A stretch of 64,000 nt of DNA from Paenibacillus sp. J45TS6 (GCF_018403285.1 NZ_BOSJ01000001.1:248001-312000); one strand, 5' to 3'. Positions 27,097-36,252 are shown, counted from the stretch's first letter. Notes: a model not told the origin generated them from the sequence alone. Numbers and translations are program-made.

Positions 27097-28134
27097 ATGA
27101 TGACTAAAAAGCCTAGAGCGTTCATTGGATGTTCTCTTGAAGCGAAGCCTATAGCCGCAGCGGTGCATGAAAACCTTAGATATGCGGCTGAAGTGACTCC
27201 TTGGTATACCGGTGTATTTAATCCGGGGAATTATACGATTGAGGATCTTGAAAAAGAAGTACAAAATAATGACTTCGCCATTTTTATTTTTCATCCAGAT
27301 GACGTCGCGAAAATTCGTGGCAAAGTGGTAGCAACGGTACGGGATAACACACTATTCGAGATGGGTCTTTTTATGAGCAAGTTGGGTAGAAAACGCATAT
27401 TCTTTATATTACCAGAGCATGTAAAAGAACTCGAAGATACAGCACAAGTGGAAGGCATGCGAATGCCATCCGATCTGCTTGGGCTCGGGTCATTACATTA
27501 TGAAATCCGCTCAGATGGCAAATGGGCTCCCGCCGTGGCAGTAGCCTGTAATAAAATTACAGAAGTTATGGAAATGCTAGGCCCATGGACGGACCTTTCG
27601 GTTCAAAAGGAAATAAACAAGGTCCGCCAAGAAGAAGACAGTAAACGAATTCAACTTCTCAAGCTGCTTCGTTTCTTTCGCGAACTGCTGCGTTCCCGTA
27701 AGGCAGATGACCAGATGCTTCACCGAATGAGTGATACGCTGAGAACCACATTTGTTTCCCGCCCTCATTTTCTTGTCCGAGGAACTACCGTTCATCGGAC
27801 AACAGAATCCGGATATCTTCAGCAAGTGGCAGGAAATGTGGGAGAGATTGGACGGAAATATTCACTGGATGTGAACGATGGGAAATCCCCAGATGATCCA
27901 AGCCGCATCCTTACCGTAGATGCTTTTAAGGAGAATAAAATCAAGGTCAACCTATATGACGATTATCTTGAGAAAGAGTATATGCTGTGCTATCCTGTAG
28001 CAAGTAATTATGTATTCACCGTGCATCTTGTGGGACATCTCGAGGCGGGTGACGAATTATTTCAGCAGATTGACCATGATAATCGCCAATTATTTAGTGC
28101 AATTCATGACCTGTTAGGAGGAGAAATGGGATGA
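27097..28134 (+). CDS. CAP12-type TIR-domain protein with C-terminal sensor-like region
   Basis: A 345-residue protein. Residues 7-110 match the TIR domain of CAP12/Pycsar effectors: RAFIGCSLEAKPIA, WYTGVFNPGNYTIEDLE, NDFAIFIFHPDD and RDNTLFEMGLFMSKLGR, with the likely catalytic glutamate E88 in FEMG. Domains of this type break down NAD+ when activated. Residues about 170-345 are a helical linker plus an α/β region, possibly GAF-like, that could sense a ligand. No CD-NTase or other nucleotide cyclase gene is near. The next gene overlaps by ATGA. Start ATG or the adjacent ATG at 27100, after GGCGGAG. A defence role is inference. Confidence 0.78.
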   Translation: MMTKKPRAFIGCSLEAKPIAAAVHENLRYAAEVTPWYTGVFNPGNYTIEDLEKEVQNNDFAIFIFHPDDVAKIRGKVVATVRDNTLFEMGLFMSKLGRKRIFFILPEHVKELEDTAQVEGMRMPSDLLGLGSLHYEIRSDGKWAPAVAVACNKITEVMEMLGPWTDLSVQKEINKVRQEEDSKRIQLLKLLRFFRELLRSRKADDQMLHRMSDTLRTTFVSRPHFLVRGTTVHRTTESGYLQQVAGNVGEIGRKYSLDVNDGKSPDDPSRILTVDAFKENKIKVNLYDDYLEKEYMLCYPVASNYVFTVHLVGHLEAGDELFQQIDHDNRQLFSAIHDLLGGEMG

Positions 28135-28361
28135 AACCGATCAGACAAAGGCTCACAAAGAAAAGAGGAGCCCCCAAGGTGCGTCTGAGCGCTGCCCCGG
28201 ATTCCACTGGACCTGCACCCGAAAGTGACAGCGGCGACCTTTTCAAAAAACCAGAACAGCCTATTACTACGTTAGGTCCGTCACTAAAGGGCAAAGAGCG
28301 TCCGTACAAGGTCATTTTGGAAAAAGAAGCTCTCTATGACAAACCGCAATATATGGCTTAA
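28131..28361 (+). CDS. Small partner gene of the TIR protein, 76 residues
   Basis: Overlaps the TIR gene by 4 bases (ATGA), with AGGAGG nine bases before its ATG inside the TIR coding sequence. The product is basic at the N-terminus (KPIRQRLTKKRGAPK), rich in Pro, Ser and Gly in the middle and has a short ordered-looking end (RPYKVILEKEALYDK). It looks mostly disordered. I know no family. Tight coupling suggests a partner, inhibitor or adaptor of the TIR protein. Confidence 0.6.
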   Translation: MKPIRQRLTKKRGAPKVRLSAAPDSTGPAPESDSGDLFKKPEQPITTLGPSLKGKERPYKVILEKEALYDKPQYMA

Positions 28362-28397
28362 GTAGGAACCATCTGCGTATCACATCTAAACTAGGTT

Positions 28398-28438
28398 AGG
28401 ACGGCTCACTCTTCTAATAGGTGATGCTCGTCCTTTTT
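28398..28438 (+). terminator. Terminator of the TIR gene pair
   Basis: AGGACG (28398-28403) pairs with CGTCCT (28429-28434), with an inner TCAC/GTGA stem. TTTTCT follows. Confidence 0.7.
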
Positions 28439-28552
28439 CTATATATCGATCTACACTTGTTTATTCCACCAGTGCCATGAGCCCCAGCTCACTCCTAGAA
28501 TATCCACTTGCCAAAAAGCATAATGAAATCTTATATTGGATAGTATAGAATA

Positions 28553-28566
28553 AGAACGTATGTTCT
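28553..28566 (+). promoter_or_regulatory. LexA box upstream of the 28617 gene
   Basis: AGAACGTATGTTCT is a perfect palindrome fitting the Bacillus LexA (DinR) consensus core GAAC-N4-GTTC. It lies about 50 bases before the start codon and just after a TATAGA-like -10, where a repressor would block transcription. Confidence 0.7.
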
Positions 28567-28616
28567 GTTAATTGCTAATAACCAATTATTCTATCCATAG
28601 CTAGGAAGTGAAAAGG

Positions 28617-29009
28617 ATGACGGTGCCATCCACCCCTCCCGCTCCATCTGAAGCGGATCATTTGCTAATTAAAAAGTATCTCATCTACACATTAATGCTA
28701 GACGTTCTCGAACAAGATATTGATTCGATAAGGCAGGTTTCTCTGTACATGCCTGAGGTATACATAATGCGTCTCTCCAAGCTTCAATCCGAGGTTACCG
28801 TGTCCCTGACGAACCTTCGTTCAGACATGCGCACCCGCGGGATCCGGGTATATGAAGAGTCGAAACAAAAGGAAGGCATGGAAGCACTTTATTTATGCAG
28901 AGGATATCGGCGGCGCCTGTTTCTTCTATGGACCTTTGCTAAAACAGAGGTAAAAAAAGAAATGAGTGCGTATCTTGGTATAGATCTGTCTACATGTTCA
29001 GAAAGTTAA
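28617..29009 (+). CDS. Small helical protein with LexA box, possibly YhjD-like
   Basis: A protein of about 130 residues, predominantly helical (LLIKKYLIYTLMLDVLEQDI and later RGYRRRLFLLWTFAKTEVKKEM), with no enzymatic motif. The general layout is reminiscent of B. subtilis YhjD, but I am not sure. The ATG at 28617 is six bases after AGGAAGTGA; a GTG at 28608 lies inside that site. A perfect LexA palindrome upstream makes it a candidate SOS gene. Confidence 0.6.
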   Translation: MTVPSTPPAPSEADHLLIKKYLIYTLMLDVLEQDIDSIRQVSLYMPEVYIMRLSKLQSEVTVSLTNLRSDMRTRGIRVYEESKQKEGMEALYLCRGYRRRLFLLWTFAKTEVKKEMSAYLGIDLSTCSES

Positions 29010-29132
29010 AGAGAGAGTTCATTCCGCCTTTTTTATGTCCTTCACAAAGAACTCACTTTATTACATATCATTACACTTTATAGAATTTCATGTCATAATA
29101 ATAGGAACATGATAGTAAAGGGGATGATAGGC

Positions 29133-30086
29133 ATGAATTCTAGACAGACAACACCCTCGAAACATATGAATCGGTTAGTTGCTCAGCATGTTACAGATCT
29201 CATCGGAGATACGCCGGCTGTAAAGTTACAGCGTATTCCAAGTTCCGAACATGCTGAAGTTTATGTAAAGCTCGAGTATTTTAACCCCAGTGGAAGTGTG
29301 AAAGACCGTGCTGCCTTCAATCTGATCAGACAAGCAGAGCTTGACGGACTACTTCTGCCTGGCTCAACCATTATTGAACCGACGAGTGGAAATACGGGGA
29401 TTGGCCTAGCGATGAATGCGGCAGCCAAAGGATACAAAGCCATCCTTGTCATGCCCGATAATATGAGCAAGGAACGCATTCAAATACTGAAAGCATATGG
29501 CGCAGATGTGGTGCTCACTCCGGCTTCAGAACGGATGCCTGGCGCAATTCGTAAAGCACATGAGCTAAAAAAAAGCATTCCTCACAGCTTTATCCCGCAG
29601 CAATTTGAGAACAGTGCAAACCCTGATGCACACCGGACTACGACTGCACTTGAAATCCTTACCCAAATGGAAGGAAGACTCGATGCCTTTGTTGCCACTT
29701 CTGGCACAGGAGGAACGATTACAGGGACAGGTGAGGTTCTGCGTGAACATCTTCCGAGTATAAAAATCTATGCGGTAGAACCCGCAGGTTCTCCCGTTCT
29801 ATCCGGCGGTAAACCAGGTCCCCATCAGCTAGTTGGCACAAGTCCAGGCTTTATTCCTCCGATCGTGAATACAGACGTTTGGAATGAAATCATCCAGGTG
29901 AAGGATGAGGAGGCTCTCCACACGATGCGGCAACTGGCCTCGCAGGAAGGGTTGCTATTGGGACCATCTTCAGGAGCATCCGCGTGGGCCGCTTTGCAAA
30001 TTGCAAAACGTCTAGGACCTGGGCATAAAGTGCTTTGTATCGCTCCAGATACAGGCGAAAGATATTTAAGTATGGGCATGTTCTAA
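29133..30086 (+). CDS. cysK: Cysteine synthase (O-acetylserine sulfhydrylase)
   Basis: A PLP enzyme that makes cysteine from O-acetylserine and sulfide. The PLP lysine is in NPSGSVKDRAA, the substrate/PLP-phosphate loops are EPTSGNTG and GTGGTITGTG, and the C-terminal serine site is GPSSGASAWAA. About 317 residues from the ATG at 29133, which is nine bases after AAAGGGG; two earlier in-frame ATGs have worse spacing. Family features do not exclude a cystathionine-related or second cysteine synthase. It is followed by a long hairpin terminator. Confidence 0.93.
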   Translation: MNSRQTTPSKHMNRLVAQHVTDLIGDTPAVKLQRIPSSEHAEVYVKLEYFNPSGSVKDRAAFNLIRQAELDGLLLPGSTIIEPTSGNTGIGLAMNAAAKGYKAILVMPDNMSKERIQILKAYGADVVLTPASERMPGAIRKAHELKKSIPHSFIPQQFENSANPDAHRTTTALEILTQMEGRLDAFVATSGTGGTITGTGEVLREHLPSIKIYAVEPAGSPVLSGGKPGPHQLVGTSPGFIPPIVNTDVWNEIIQVKDEEALHTMRQLASQEGLLLGPSSGASAWAALQIAKRLGPGHKVLCIAPDTGERYLSMGMF

Positions 30087-30131
30087 CGTTTCGTCTGTAT
30101 CTCTTCCTATTCATCACAAGAATAAGGATAA

Positions 30132-30200
30132 TAAAAGACCTGTTATGATCCGGTTCAAGTCTACGTTATGACTTGAACTGGGTACAAAACAGGTCTTTTT
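30132..30200. terminator. Bidirectional terminator between cysK and the helicase gene
   Basis: AAAGACCTGTT (30134-30144) pairs with AACAGGTCTTT (30188-30198) and encloses a second stem, GTTCAAGTC with GACTTGAAC. T-runs occur on both strands. Confidence 0.85.
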
Positions 30201-30237
30201 TAGGTTATTTCTATTTTCTTTAGAATAAGATCTCGAA

Positions 30238-32214
30238 CTACAGTGATTCTACTGAGAGTTTAGCTCCAGGTGGCAAGACGGCTTCCACTCGCTCTCTCAC
30301 ATTGGAATTAGACAGAATTTCCGCATCTAGTATAGCAGCAATCCCTTCATCTGTTGAAGAACGAATGAGTCTTCCGAGTCCTTGACGCAGACGAAGCAGC
30401 ATGTACGGCAGGTCTACTTCTTCATATGCTGAATCAGCAGCTTCCCGTTTAGCCATAAATACAGGATCCTCCGGCGGGTAAGGAAGTGACCAAATCATAA
30501 CATTAGAGAGCGAAGGTCCTGGCACATCCAGTCCTTCCCATAGACTAGCCGCACAAAGCACGCTTTCCTCGGTATTCTGGAATTCCGCAATCAAGCTGCT
30601 GATCTCCCGGTCGCCTTCATAAAGCATCTTATAGGATGCAAAGTAAGGATGATGGGAAGCTGCTTTTTTAAACTCACGAAGTTCATTCATGGTTTTAAAC
30701 AACAATAAAGCTCGTCCATCGGTACGCTTGATCAGCTTGGCAGCCATCGCCAGTTTCTTCGCTGCAGCAACTTCCATTCGCATATCTTCTTCTCCAAGGA
30801 GTTCACTTGGGGCGATCAGTTTCATCTGCTTCTCGTAATCGTATGGAGAATTTACAGAGAAAGATAAATAATCACTGATACCAAGGCTGCTTGCTACATA
30901 ATCAAACGACCCATCGACCGAAAGGGTTGCGGAAGAAAATACGATCGGCATTTGTAGTCCAAATACCCGTTCCTCTAATACTTCTTTGACCGTTTGCGGC
31001 ATAATGGCAAGTGTCGCTGCCCCGTCCTCATTTTCTTCTGCCCAGCAAATATAATGAGCTGGATCGCGGAACAGATGGAGTGCCGTTTGAATCATTTCCA
31101 AATGTTCTTCGACAATACGCAATTTATATTCATCTAGTGTATGAAGTCCACTTTCAAATACAAGCTCTTCATCAATCGCTTCAATCGTACTCTTCCAGCG
31201 ATTCAGTTCACTAAGCAGTTTATCATCGATGCGGACGCGTTTTCGGTCGGAACCAGGTATGGCTGTACTTTGCTCTGCAACCAGTTCAAAGACAAGCTGA
31301 CTCTGGTCAATAGAATCTTCAATCCGCAGTGCGAGTGTCTCCCGAATCTCTCCATCCAACAGCCGAGTAACAATCTCTTCATAAGCACTATGTTTCAGCT
31401 TATAACTAAGAGCATGCTGTGCAGCAGATTCAAGTAGATGTCCTTCGTCGAATACAACCGAACTATGTTCAGGAAGCAGCGGAAGCTGACCCTCTCTTTT
31501 TCTTCCTTCATAGGTCCATACATGCTCCATGTAATAATCGTGGGAACAGATAATAATGTCTGTCGCCTTGCGGTAATAATCACGAGATAGTGTCATGCCG
31601 CAGCGATGTCTTTTATCACATACAAAACAGTCCTGAAAAGTATCCCAGTTGATCTTATTCCACTGTTCATCATTTAGATTCGGGTATTCCTTACGATCTC
31701 CATAGGGGTAAAAAGATTGCATGGTGCCCGGTGAATGGACAAAATCAGGAAGTGTTTCATATACGTCTTCAATGACAGCTGCATCTTCATCCTGAAGACG
31801 GACACTGTCTATTTTTTTGAGACAGAGGTATTGGTCCGGAGATTTTCCAAGCCGCGCATCAATCTGTAGATCCAAATAACGGGCAAGCTTAGCAATATCC
31901 CCTTCTTGCTTAACAAGCTGCTCAATGAGCGACTCATCTGCACAGGCAATGACTGCCGGTTTGCGTGTATACCTTGCATAGTTTACTGCATACAGCAGAT
32001 ACACGAGTGTTTTCCCCGTACCTACTCCTGCTTCAGCAAAAATGGTTTTCTTATTGGCATAGGCTCTTTCCAGTTGGTAAGCCATAAATATTTGTTCATC
32101 ACGGATATCAAATCCATGTTCAGGTAATACATCATAAAAAACGTCCGCTACCCAGTCGCCGACCTGCTTGACGAATGGTTCTGACGGATCATAGGAGAAA
32201 GGATATCGCTCCAT
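30238..32214 (-). CDS. DinG/XPD-type ATP-dependent DNA helicase
   Basis: A superfamily 2 helicase of 658 residues. Walker A is AEAGVGTGKT (about 60-69), the iron-sulfur cluster region has cysteines in YLCLKK and CFVCDKRHRCG, Walker B is FDEGHLLE and the C-terminal motif VI region is RLRQGLGRLIRSSTD. XPD/DinG proteins unwind 5'-3' and resolve replication obstacles such as R-loops and G-quadruplexes. The exonuclease domain seen on Bacillus DinG is absent, as in YoaA-type proteins. GGAGGCG precedes the ATG. It is monocistronic. Confidence 0.9.
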   Translation of the reverse strand: MERYPFSYDPSEPFVKQVGDWVADVFYDVLPEHGFDIRDEQIFMAYQLERAYANKKTIFAEAGVGTGKTLVYLLYAVNYARYTRKPAVIACADESLIEQLVKQEGDIAKLARYLDLQIDARLGKSPDQYLCLKKIDSVRLQDEDAAVIEDVYETLPDFVHSPGTMQSFYPYGDRKEYPNLNDEQWNKINWDTFQDCFVCDKRHRCGMTLSRDYYRKATDIIICSHDYYMEHVWTYEGRKREGQLPLLPEHSSVVFDEGHLLESAAQHALSYKLKHSAYEEIVTRLLDGEIRETLALRIEDSIDQSQLVFELVAEQSTAIPGSDRKRVRIDDKLLSELNRWKSTIEAIDEELVFESGLHTLDEYKLRIVEEHLEMIQTALHLFRDPAHYICWAEENEDGAATLAIMPQTVKEVLEERVFGLQMPIVFSSATLSVDGSFDYVASSLGISDYLSFSVNSPYDYEKQMKLIAPSELLGEEDMRMEVAAAKKLAMAAKLIKRTDGRALLLFKTMNELREFKKAASHHPYFASYKMLYEGDREISSLIAEFQNTEESVLCAASLWEGLDVPGPSLSNVMIWSLPYPPEDPVFMAKREAADSAYEEVDLPYMLLRLRQGLGRLIRSSTDEGIAAILDAEILSNSNVRERVEAVLPPGAKLSVESL

Positions 32215-32418
32215 GGTTACGCCTCCAACACTATCAAATTCTTATTAGGCAAACTCCAATTATCTCACGAATAAAAAGTTTTAGCAACCTCTCCTTTCTT
32301 ACCAAGTCTATCTTATTTCAGTCCTTTCTCATGCATAAAAAAACCATGGTAACGCCATTCTACATTTATGAGAATTATCAGATTCCACCTTTTTATTAAA
32401 AGAAATGAGGTGTACATC

Positions 32419-33390
32419 ATGACTTCCTGGATCATTCGTTCCGAACTCCCTTCAGATTTCCATGCGATTGCGGAACTGCATGCCCTAGCTTTTGCCTATA
32501 ACTTTGGGATGGGAGAAGCCGCTCTTGTCAGTGCCCTTCGTACACGGAAAACTTTCGATTCCGAACTCTCCCTAGTCTGCATAAAGAACGATCAAGTCAT
32601 CGGTCATATTCTGTTTACCCCGCAAGAAGTACAAATAGAAGGAAACAAGGTAAAAAATCTAATCCTGGCTCCTTTATCCGTTCATCCTGATTATCAAAAA
32701 CTTGGTATTGGTTCAGCTTTAATTACAGAAGGATTACATCGTGCTCAGCAGAAGGGATATGAATTATCCATTGTACTGGGCCACCCGCATTTCTATAGCC
32801 GATTTGGCTTTAGAAGCAACGCATGGATGGACGAAAAAGTAAAAATCCCGCTGGAAACGATCTTTGTAACCGAAACAGAACCCTTCCTTCGGGAGCGGCG
32901 TGTAGAGTCTAGTGATCTTCCTAAACTATATGACATGTGGGAAACCACTTATGGCCATTCTTCTTTTTCAATCCTTCCGGGACATTCACTGCTCGATTGG
33001 ATTAGCCCGTCTAACACAATACGCGCATCCTCCATTCTGATCGGTGAAGAACTAGCAGGTTATATACGCTATAGCGAGAGAGACCCTAATTCTATTATTA
33101 TGTTACTTGCGCGTGACAGAGAAGCTTTTGTCTATATAACATGCTATTTAAAAGGGAAGCTAAACCCGCTTCAGAACACCCACCTGCTTCTTCCTGTTTC
33201 TTCTTTATCTTCGCTTCTTAGGCAGCTGGATTGGGTTTATGATATTACACAGAAAACATATGCCGAATATATGGTCTTCGTACTGAATGGACCGTCACGT
33301 TCTAGTTTACTTTCCTACTTTAAAGACATTCATAAAGGGATTAAAACTAGAGGATCTCTGATCTGGCCAACTGAATTTGAGCTTTGTTAA
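32419..33390 (+). CDS. GNAT-family N-acetyltransferase
   Basis: A 323-residue protein. The first 165 residues form a GNAT domain close to YhbS-type acetyltransferases (COG3153): acetyl-CoA loop PDYQKLGIGSALITEG and the family end LGHPHFYSRFGFR. The second half (about 170-323) is a less familiar α/β region, perhaps a degenerate second GNAT unit. The substrate is unknown. The ATG at 32419 follows GAGGTG; the 17 codons upstream lack a ribosome-binding site. Confidence 0.85.
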   Translation: MTSWIIRSELPSDFHAIAELHALAFAYNFGMGEAALVSALRTRKTFDSELSLVCIKNDQVIGHILFTPQEVQIEGNKVKNLILAPLSVHPDYQKLGIGSALITEGLHRAQQKGYELSIVLGHPHFYSRFGFRSNAWMDEKVKIPLETIFVTETEPFLRERRVESSDLPKLYDMWETTYGHSSFSILPGHSLLDWISPSNTIRASSILIGEELAGYIRYSERDPNSIIMLLARDREAFVYITCYLKGKLNPLQNTHLLLPVSSLSSLLRQLDWVYDITQKTYAEYMVFVLNGPSRSSLLSYFKDIHKGIKTRGSLIWPTEFELC

Positions 33391-33426
33391 AACGCCGTGT
33401 ATGTGAAAGGCGGGTCTTTTTGGCAG

Positions 33427-33462
33427 ACGAAAAAACCCGGTTATTAAAGCCAGGCTTTTTAA
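33427..33462 (-). terminator. Terminator of the molybdate regulator gene
   Basis: On the minus strand CCTGG pairs with CCGGG (one T-G pair) across an 8-base loop and is followed by TTTTTT. It lies about 25 bases past the stop codon. Confidence 0.65.
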
Positions 33463-33483
33463 AAGCTTCTATATATAGCACAT

Positions 33484-34443
33484 TTACATTCTCAGCATAA
33501 TCTTCCCTGTCTCCGAAAGATCATATCCAGAAATCATACTAAGCTCATGACGAAATGCATCCGAACGAAGGATATCAAGCACGGTTTGGATGAGTACCGT
33601 ATTCTCCGGTTGATCCAATAAGACAAGATCATAACGTTCTTTAATAAGCGGAATAAATTCAACTCCCGCTACAACAGATGCTGCTTTCATAGATCCTACC
33701 CCAACATCTGCTTCACCAGAGGCAACTTTTGCTGCTACAGCGAAATGACTGGTTTCTTCATTCTCATATCCTTGAATCGTCCCTCTATCCAAACCATGGA
33801 TACGAAGTTGTTCATCTACAAGAACTCTAGCCCCTGCCCCTTTCTCGCGGTTTACGAATCGAAGCCCCGGTTTAGTAAGATCAGTCCATCCCTGTAACTG
33901 ATGCGGATTGCCTGGTGCTACATATAATCCAGCCCACCGGCTCATCAGATTAACAACAAGATATGAAGACCCAACTAAGAGCTTACGAATATAGGGAATA
34001 TTGTATTCTCCTGTATCTCCATCAAGTAAATGAGTGCTGACGATATCCGACTTCCCTTGATACATAGAGATAAGACTGTCCAGACTTCCCACATAGGAAC
34101 GCAGTGGTCTTAAAAAGGGTGAATGTTTCTCCAGATAGCTCGACAGAATATCCAGACTCAAGTCTTGGCCCGTAATAACCACTTGTCTTACTCCGCTATT
34201 CTCGGAGGCTACATAGAGTTCCCGTTTCCCCATATCATGAGCTGGCTTCGCAACAAAATCTTTGGAAGCCTGTTTGTAAGCCTCCAGATCGGCATGGTCT
34301 ATTCGCATTTGTTTGCCGACTTTATAAGCGGGTAACTTTCCTTTTTTTATTAAATCATACACGGTCAGTTTGGATATTTTTAAAAGCTTCGCTATTTCCT
34401 CTGTTGTATAAGATACATTATCATTCACCTGCAATACCCCCAT
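33484..34443 (-). CDS. HTH regulator with molybdate-binding-protein-like domain
   Basis: A 319-residue protein. Residues 10-60 are an excisionase/MerR-like helix-turn-helix (YTTEEIAKLLKISKLTVYDL, with KVGKQMRIDHADLEAY). Residues about 85-310 resemble the periplasmic-type substrate-binding domain of COG1910 molybdate-binding regulators (FVNREKGAGARVLVDE and GEADVGVGSMKAA are characteristic). It is divergent from modA across about 120 bases, so it most likely controls modAB in response to molybdate. The ATG has a weak ribosome-binding site; a GTG at 34428 after GGGGG is an alternative. Confidence 0.85.
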   Translation of the reverse strand: MGVLQVNDNVSYTTEEIAKLLKISKLTVYDLIKKGKLPAYKVGKQMRIDHADLEAYKQASKDFVAKPAHDMGKRELYVASENSGVRQVVITGQDLSLDILSSYLEKHSPFLRPLRSYVGSLDSLISMYQGKSDIVSTHLLDGDTGEYNIPYIRKLLVGSSYLVVNLMSRWAGLYVAPGNPHQLQGWTDLTKPGLRFVNREKGAGARVLVDEQLRIHGLDRGTIQGYENEETSHFAVAAKVASGEADVGVGSMKAASVVAGVEFIPLIKERYDLVLLDQPENTVLIQTVLDILRSDAFRHELSMISGYDLSETGKIMLRM

Positions 34444-34567
34444 ACAAATCTATACCCGTCATTGTATCATAATCTATTCACAATTTAGCATTGCCATCCT
34501 ATCTATCATCAATATAATATATTAATTATATCTATATATAATCAATTATAACGAAAAGGTGGTTGTT

Positions 34568-35419
34568 ATGTTCAAATTGAATAAGGTTAGTTATGTTTGT
34601 TTTAGTTTTCTCTTCATGATGTTTCTAGCAGCATGCGGTAGTACAAGCAGTACACCGGACTCTACTTTTACGCCTACAGAGCAAGAATCACAGCAATCTA
34701 CTCCAGAATCATCCTCTACACAGGCTGAGGTCACTGAGCTTACCATTTCAGCTGCAGCGAGCTTAACGGATGCGCTCGAAGAAATACAGCCGATCTTTGA
34801 GGCAAATCATCCGGAAATCCAGCTTACTTTTAATTTTGGTAGTTCCGGCGCGCTGCAGCAGCAAATTGAACAAGGTGCTCCCGTTGATCTCTTTCTGTCA
34901 GCTGCGGAGAAGAATATGCAAGCACTGATTGACAACAATCAGATCATGGAAGGATACTCTGAAACTTTGCTGACAAACGAACTTGTGCTTGTATCCGCAA
35001 ATGACAGTGAGATCGATATAACATCTGAGGTTGATCTAACGAAACCGGAAGTAAAGATTGTAGCCATCGGTATTCCGGAAAGCGTTCCTGCGGGCAGTTA
35101 TGCCAAAGAAGCACTCGAAGGACTTGGGCTATATGATAAACTGCTTCCAAAGGTTATACAGGCCAAGGATGTCCGTCAAGTATTACAGTACGTTGAAACT
35201 GGTAATGCTGACGCAGGTTTCGTATATAAAACGGATGCCATTCTTTCTAAAGTCAACATTGTACATACGGTTGATCCAGAGCTTTACACACCTATCCATT
35301 ATCCAGTCGGCATTACTGGGGCAAGTAAACATAAAGAGGAGGCCAAAGTATTCTATGAATTCCTCAAATCTGATGAGGCCAAGACCATATTTCAGAAGTA
35401 CGGGTTTAAAGGCCTTTAG
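34568..35419 (+). CDS. modA: Molybdate-binding lipoprotein of ABC transporter
   Basis: The extracellular receptor that captures molybdate (or tungstate). The N-terminus has a signal with lipobox LAAC, a Ser/Thr-rich linker, and then the ModA fold with AAASLTDALEEI and FNFGSSGALQQQIEQGAPVD, whose serines contact the oxyanion in this family. AAGGTGG is five bases before the ATG at 34568. 283 residues. It is followed after 6 bases by the permease gene, so the two form an operon. Confidence 0.92.
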   Translation: MFKLNKVSYVCFSFLFMMFLAACGSTSSTPDSTFTPTEQESQQSTPESSSTQAEVTELTISAAASLTDALEEIQPIFEANHPEIQLTFNFGSSGALQQQIEQGAPVDLFLSAAEKNMQALIDNNQIMEGYSETLLTNELVLVSANDSEIDITSEVDLTKPEVKIVAIGIPESVPAGSYAKEALEGLGLYDKLLPKVIQAKDVRQVLQYVETGNADAGFVYKTDAILSKVNIVHTVDPELYTPIHYPVGITGASKHKEEAKVFYEFLKSDEAKTIFQKYGFKGL

Positions 35420-35425
35420 TTTGCG

Positions 35426-36097
35426 GTGCCTATGATTGACTGGAATTTATTTTGGGCACCCGTACGATTGTCACTGATTATCGCATTGCTCTCAAGCATG
35501 GTAACGATCATTGTAGGAAGCTTACTCGCAAAATGGATGTCCAGGAAAACATTCCGCGGTAAGCTTTTTCTCGAGACTGCATTCATGCTGCCCATTGTAC
35601 TGCCCCCTACCGTTGTTGGATTTTTGTTACTTGTTCTTTTTGGCAGAAACAGCTTCGTCGGTTCAGTAATTGAGCGTATATTTAATGCTCCACTTCTATT
35701 TACATGGTGGGCAGCCGTTATTGCTTCGATTGTTGTTTCTTTTCCTCTTGTCTATCAGACGATGAAAGTTGGATTTTCGTCCGTTGATAGGGAGCTTGAA
35801 GCAGCTGGACGTTCCATCGGTGCAAATGAATGGCAAGTCTTTCGTTATATTACACTTCCTCTTGTATGGCCTTCTCTTATGACCGCCTATATACTTGGAT
35901 TCGCCCGTTCACTTGGGGAATTTGGGGCTACACTCATGATTGCAGGCAATATCCCAGGAAAAACGCAGACTGTACCCACTGCTATATATATTGCTGTAGA
36001 CAGCGGTAATACAACCATGGCTTGGGTGTGGACCGTCTCTATTATTGTTATTTCTTTCCTCCTTTTACTAATAACAGGCCGTAATAAAACGACATAA
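35426..36097 (+). CDS. modB: Molybdate ABC transporter permease
   Basis: A membrane protein of 223 residues with about five hydrophobic segments, the pattern of ModB. The cytoplasmic EAA loop, where the ATPase docks, is EAAGRSIGANEWQVFRYITLP. The listed start is a GTG; an ATG two codons later is equally possible. The expected ATPase gene modC does not follow: a terminator and a 500-base gap come next. Confidence 0.9.
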   Translation: MPMIDWNLFWAPVRLSLIIALLSSMVTIIVGSLLAKWMSRKTFRGKLFLETAFMLPIVLPPTVVGFLLLVLFGRNSFVGSVIERIFNAPLLFTWWAAVIASIVVSFPLVYQTMKVGFSSVDRELEAAGRSIGANEWQVFRYITLPLVWPSLMTAYILGFARSLGEFGATLMIAGNIPGKTQTVPTAIYIAVDSGNTTMAWVWTVSIIVISFLLLLITGRNKTT

Positions 36098-36126
36098 AAT
36101 GATAACATCTTTGTAATGATCAGCCC

Positions 36127-36164
36127 AACAACCCGTTAATTCTAAAAATACGGGTTGTTTTTTT
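36127..36164 (+). terminator. Terminator of modAB
   Basis: AACAACCCGT (36127-36136) and ACGGGTTGTT (36150-36159) form a perfect 10-bp stem followed by a T-run. Confidence 0.9.
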
Positions 36165-36252
36165 GGTATATTCTTACCAACTAACTAGAAAATAAAGGAT
36201 ATTATATGAAATAATAGATAAATATTTTGTAATAAAAATAAGAAAATTAATA

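Noticed and set aside
27097-28361. TIR gene pair as a CBASS, Pycsar or Thoeris system
   Set aside because: No cyclase, CD-NTase, SIR2-like or second TIR gene lies within the surrounding genes; only the effector-type TIR domain is shared.
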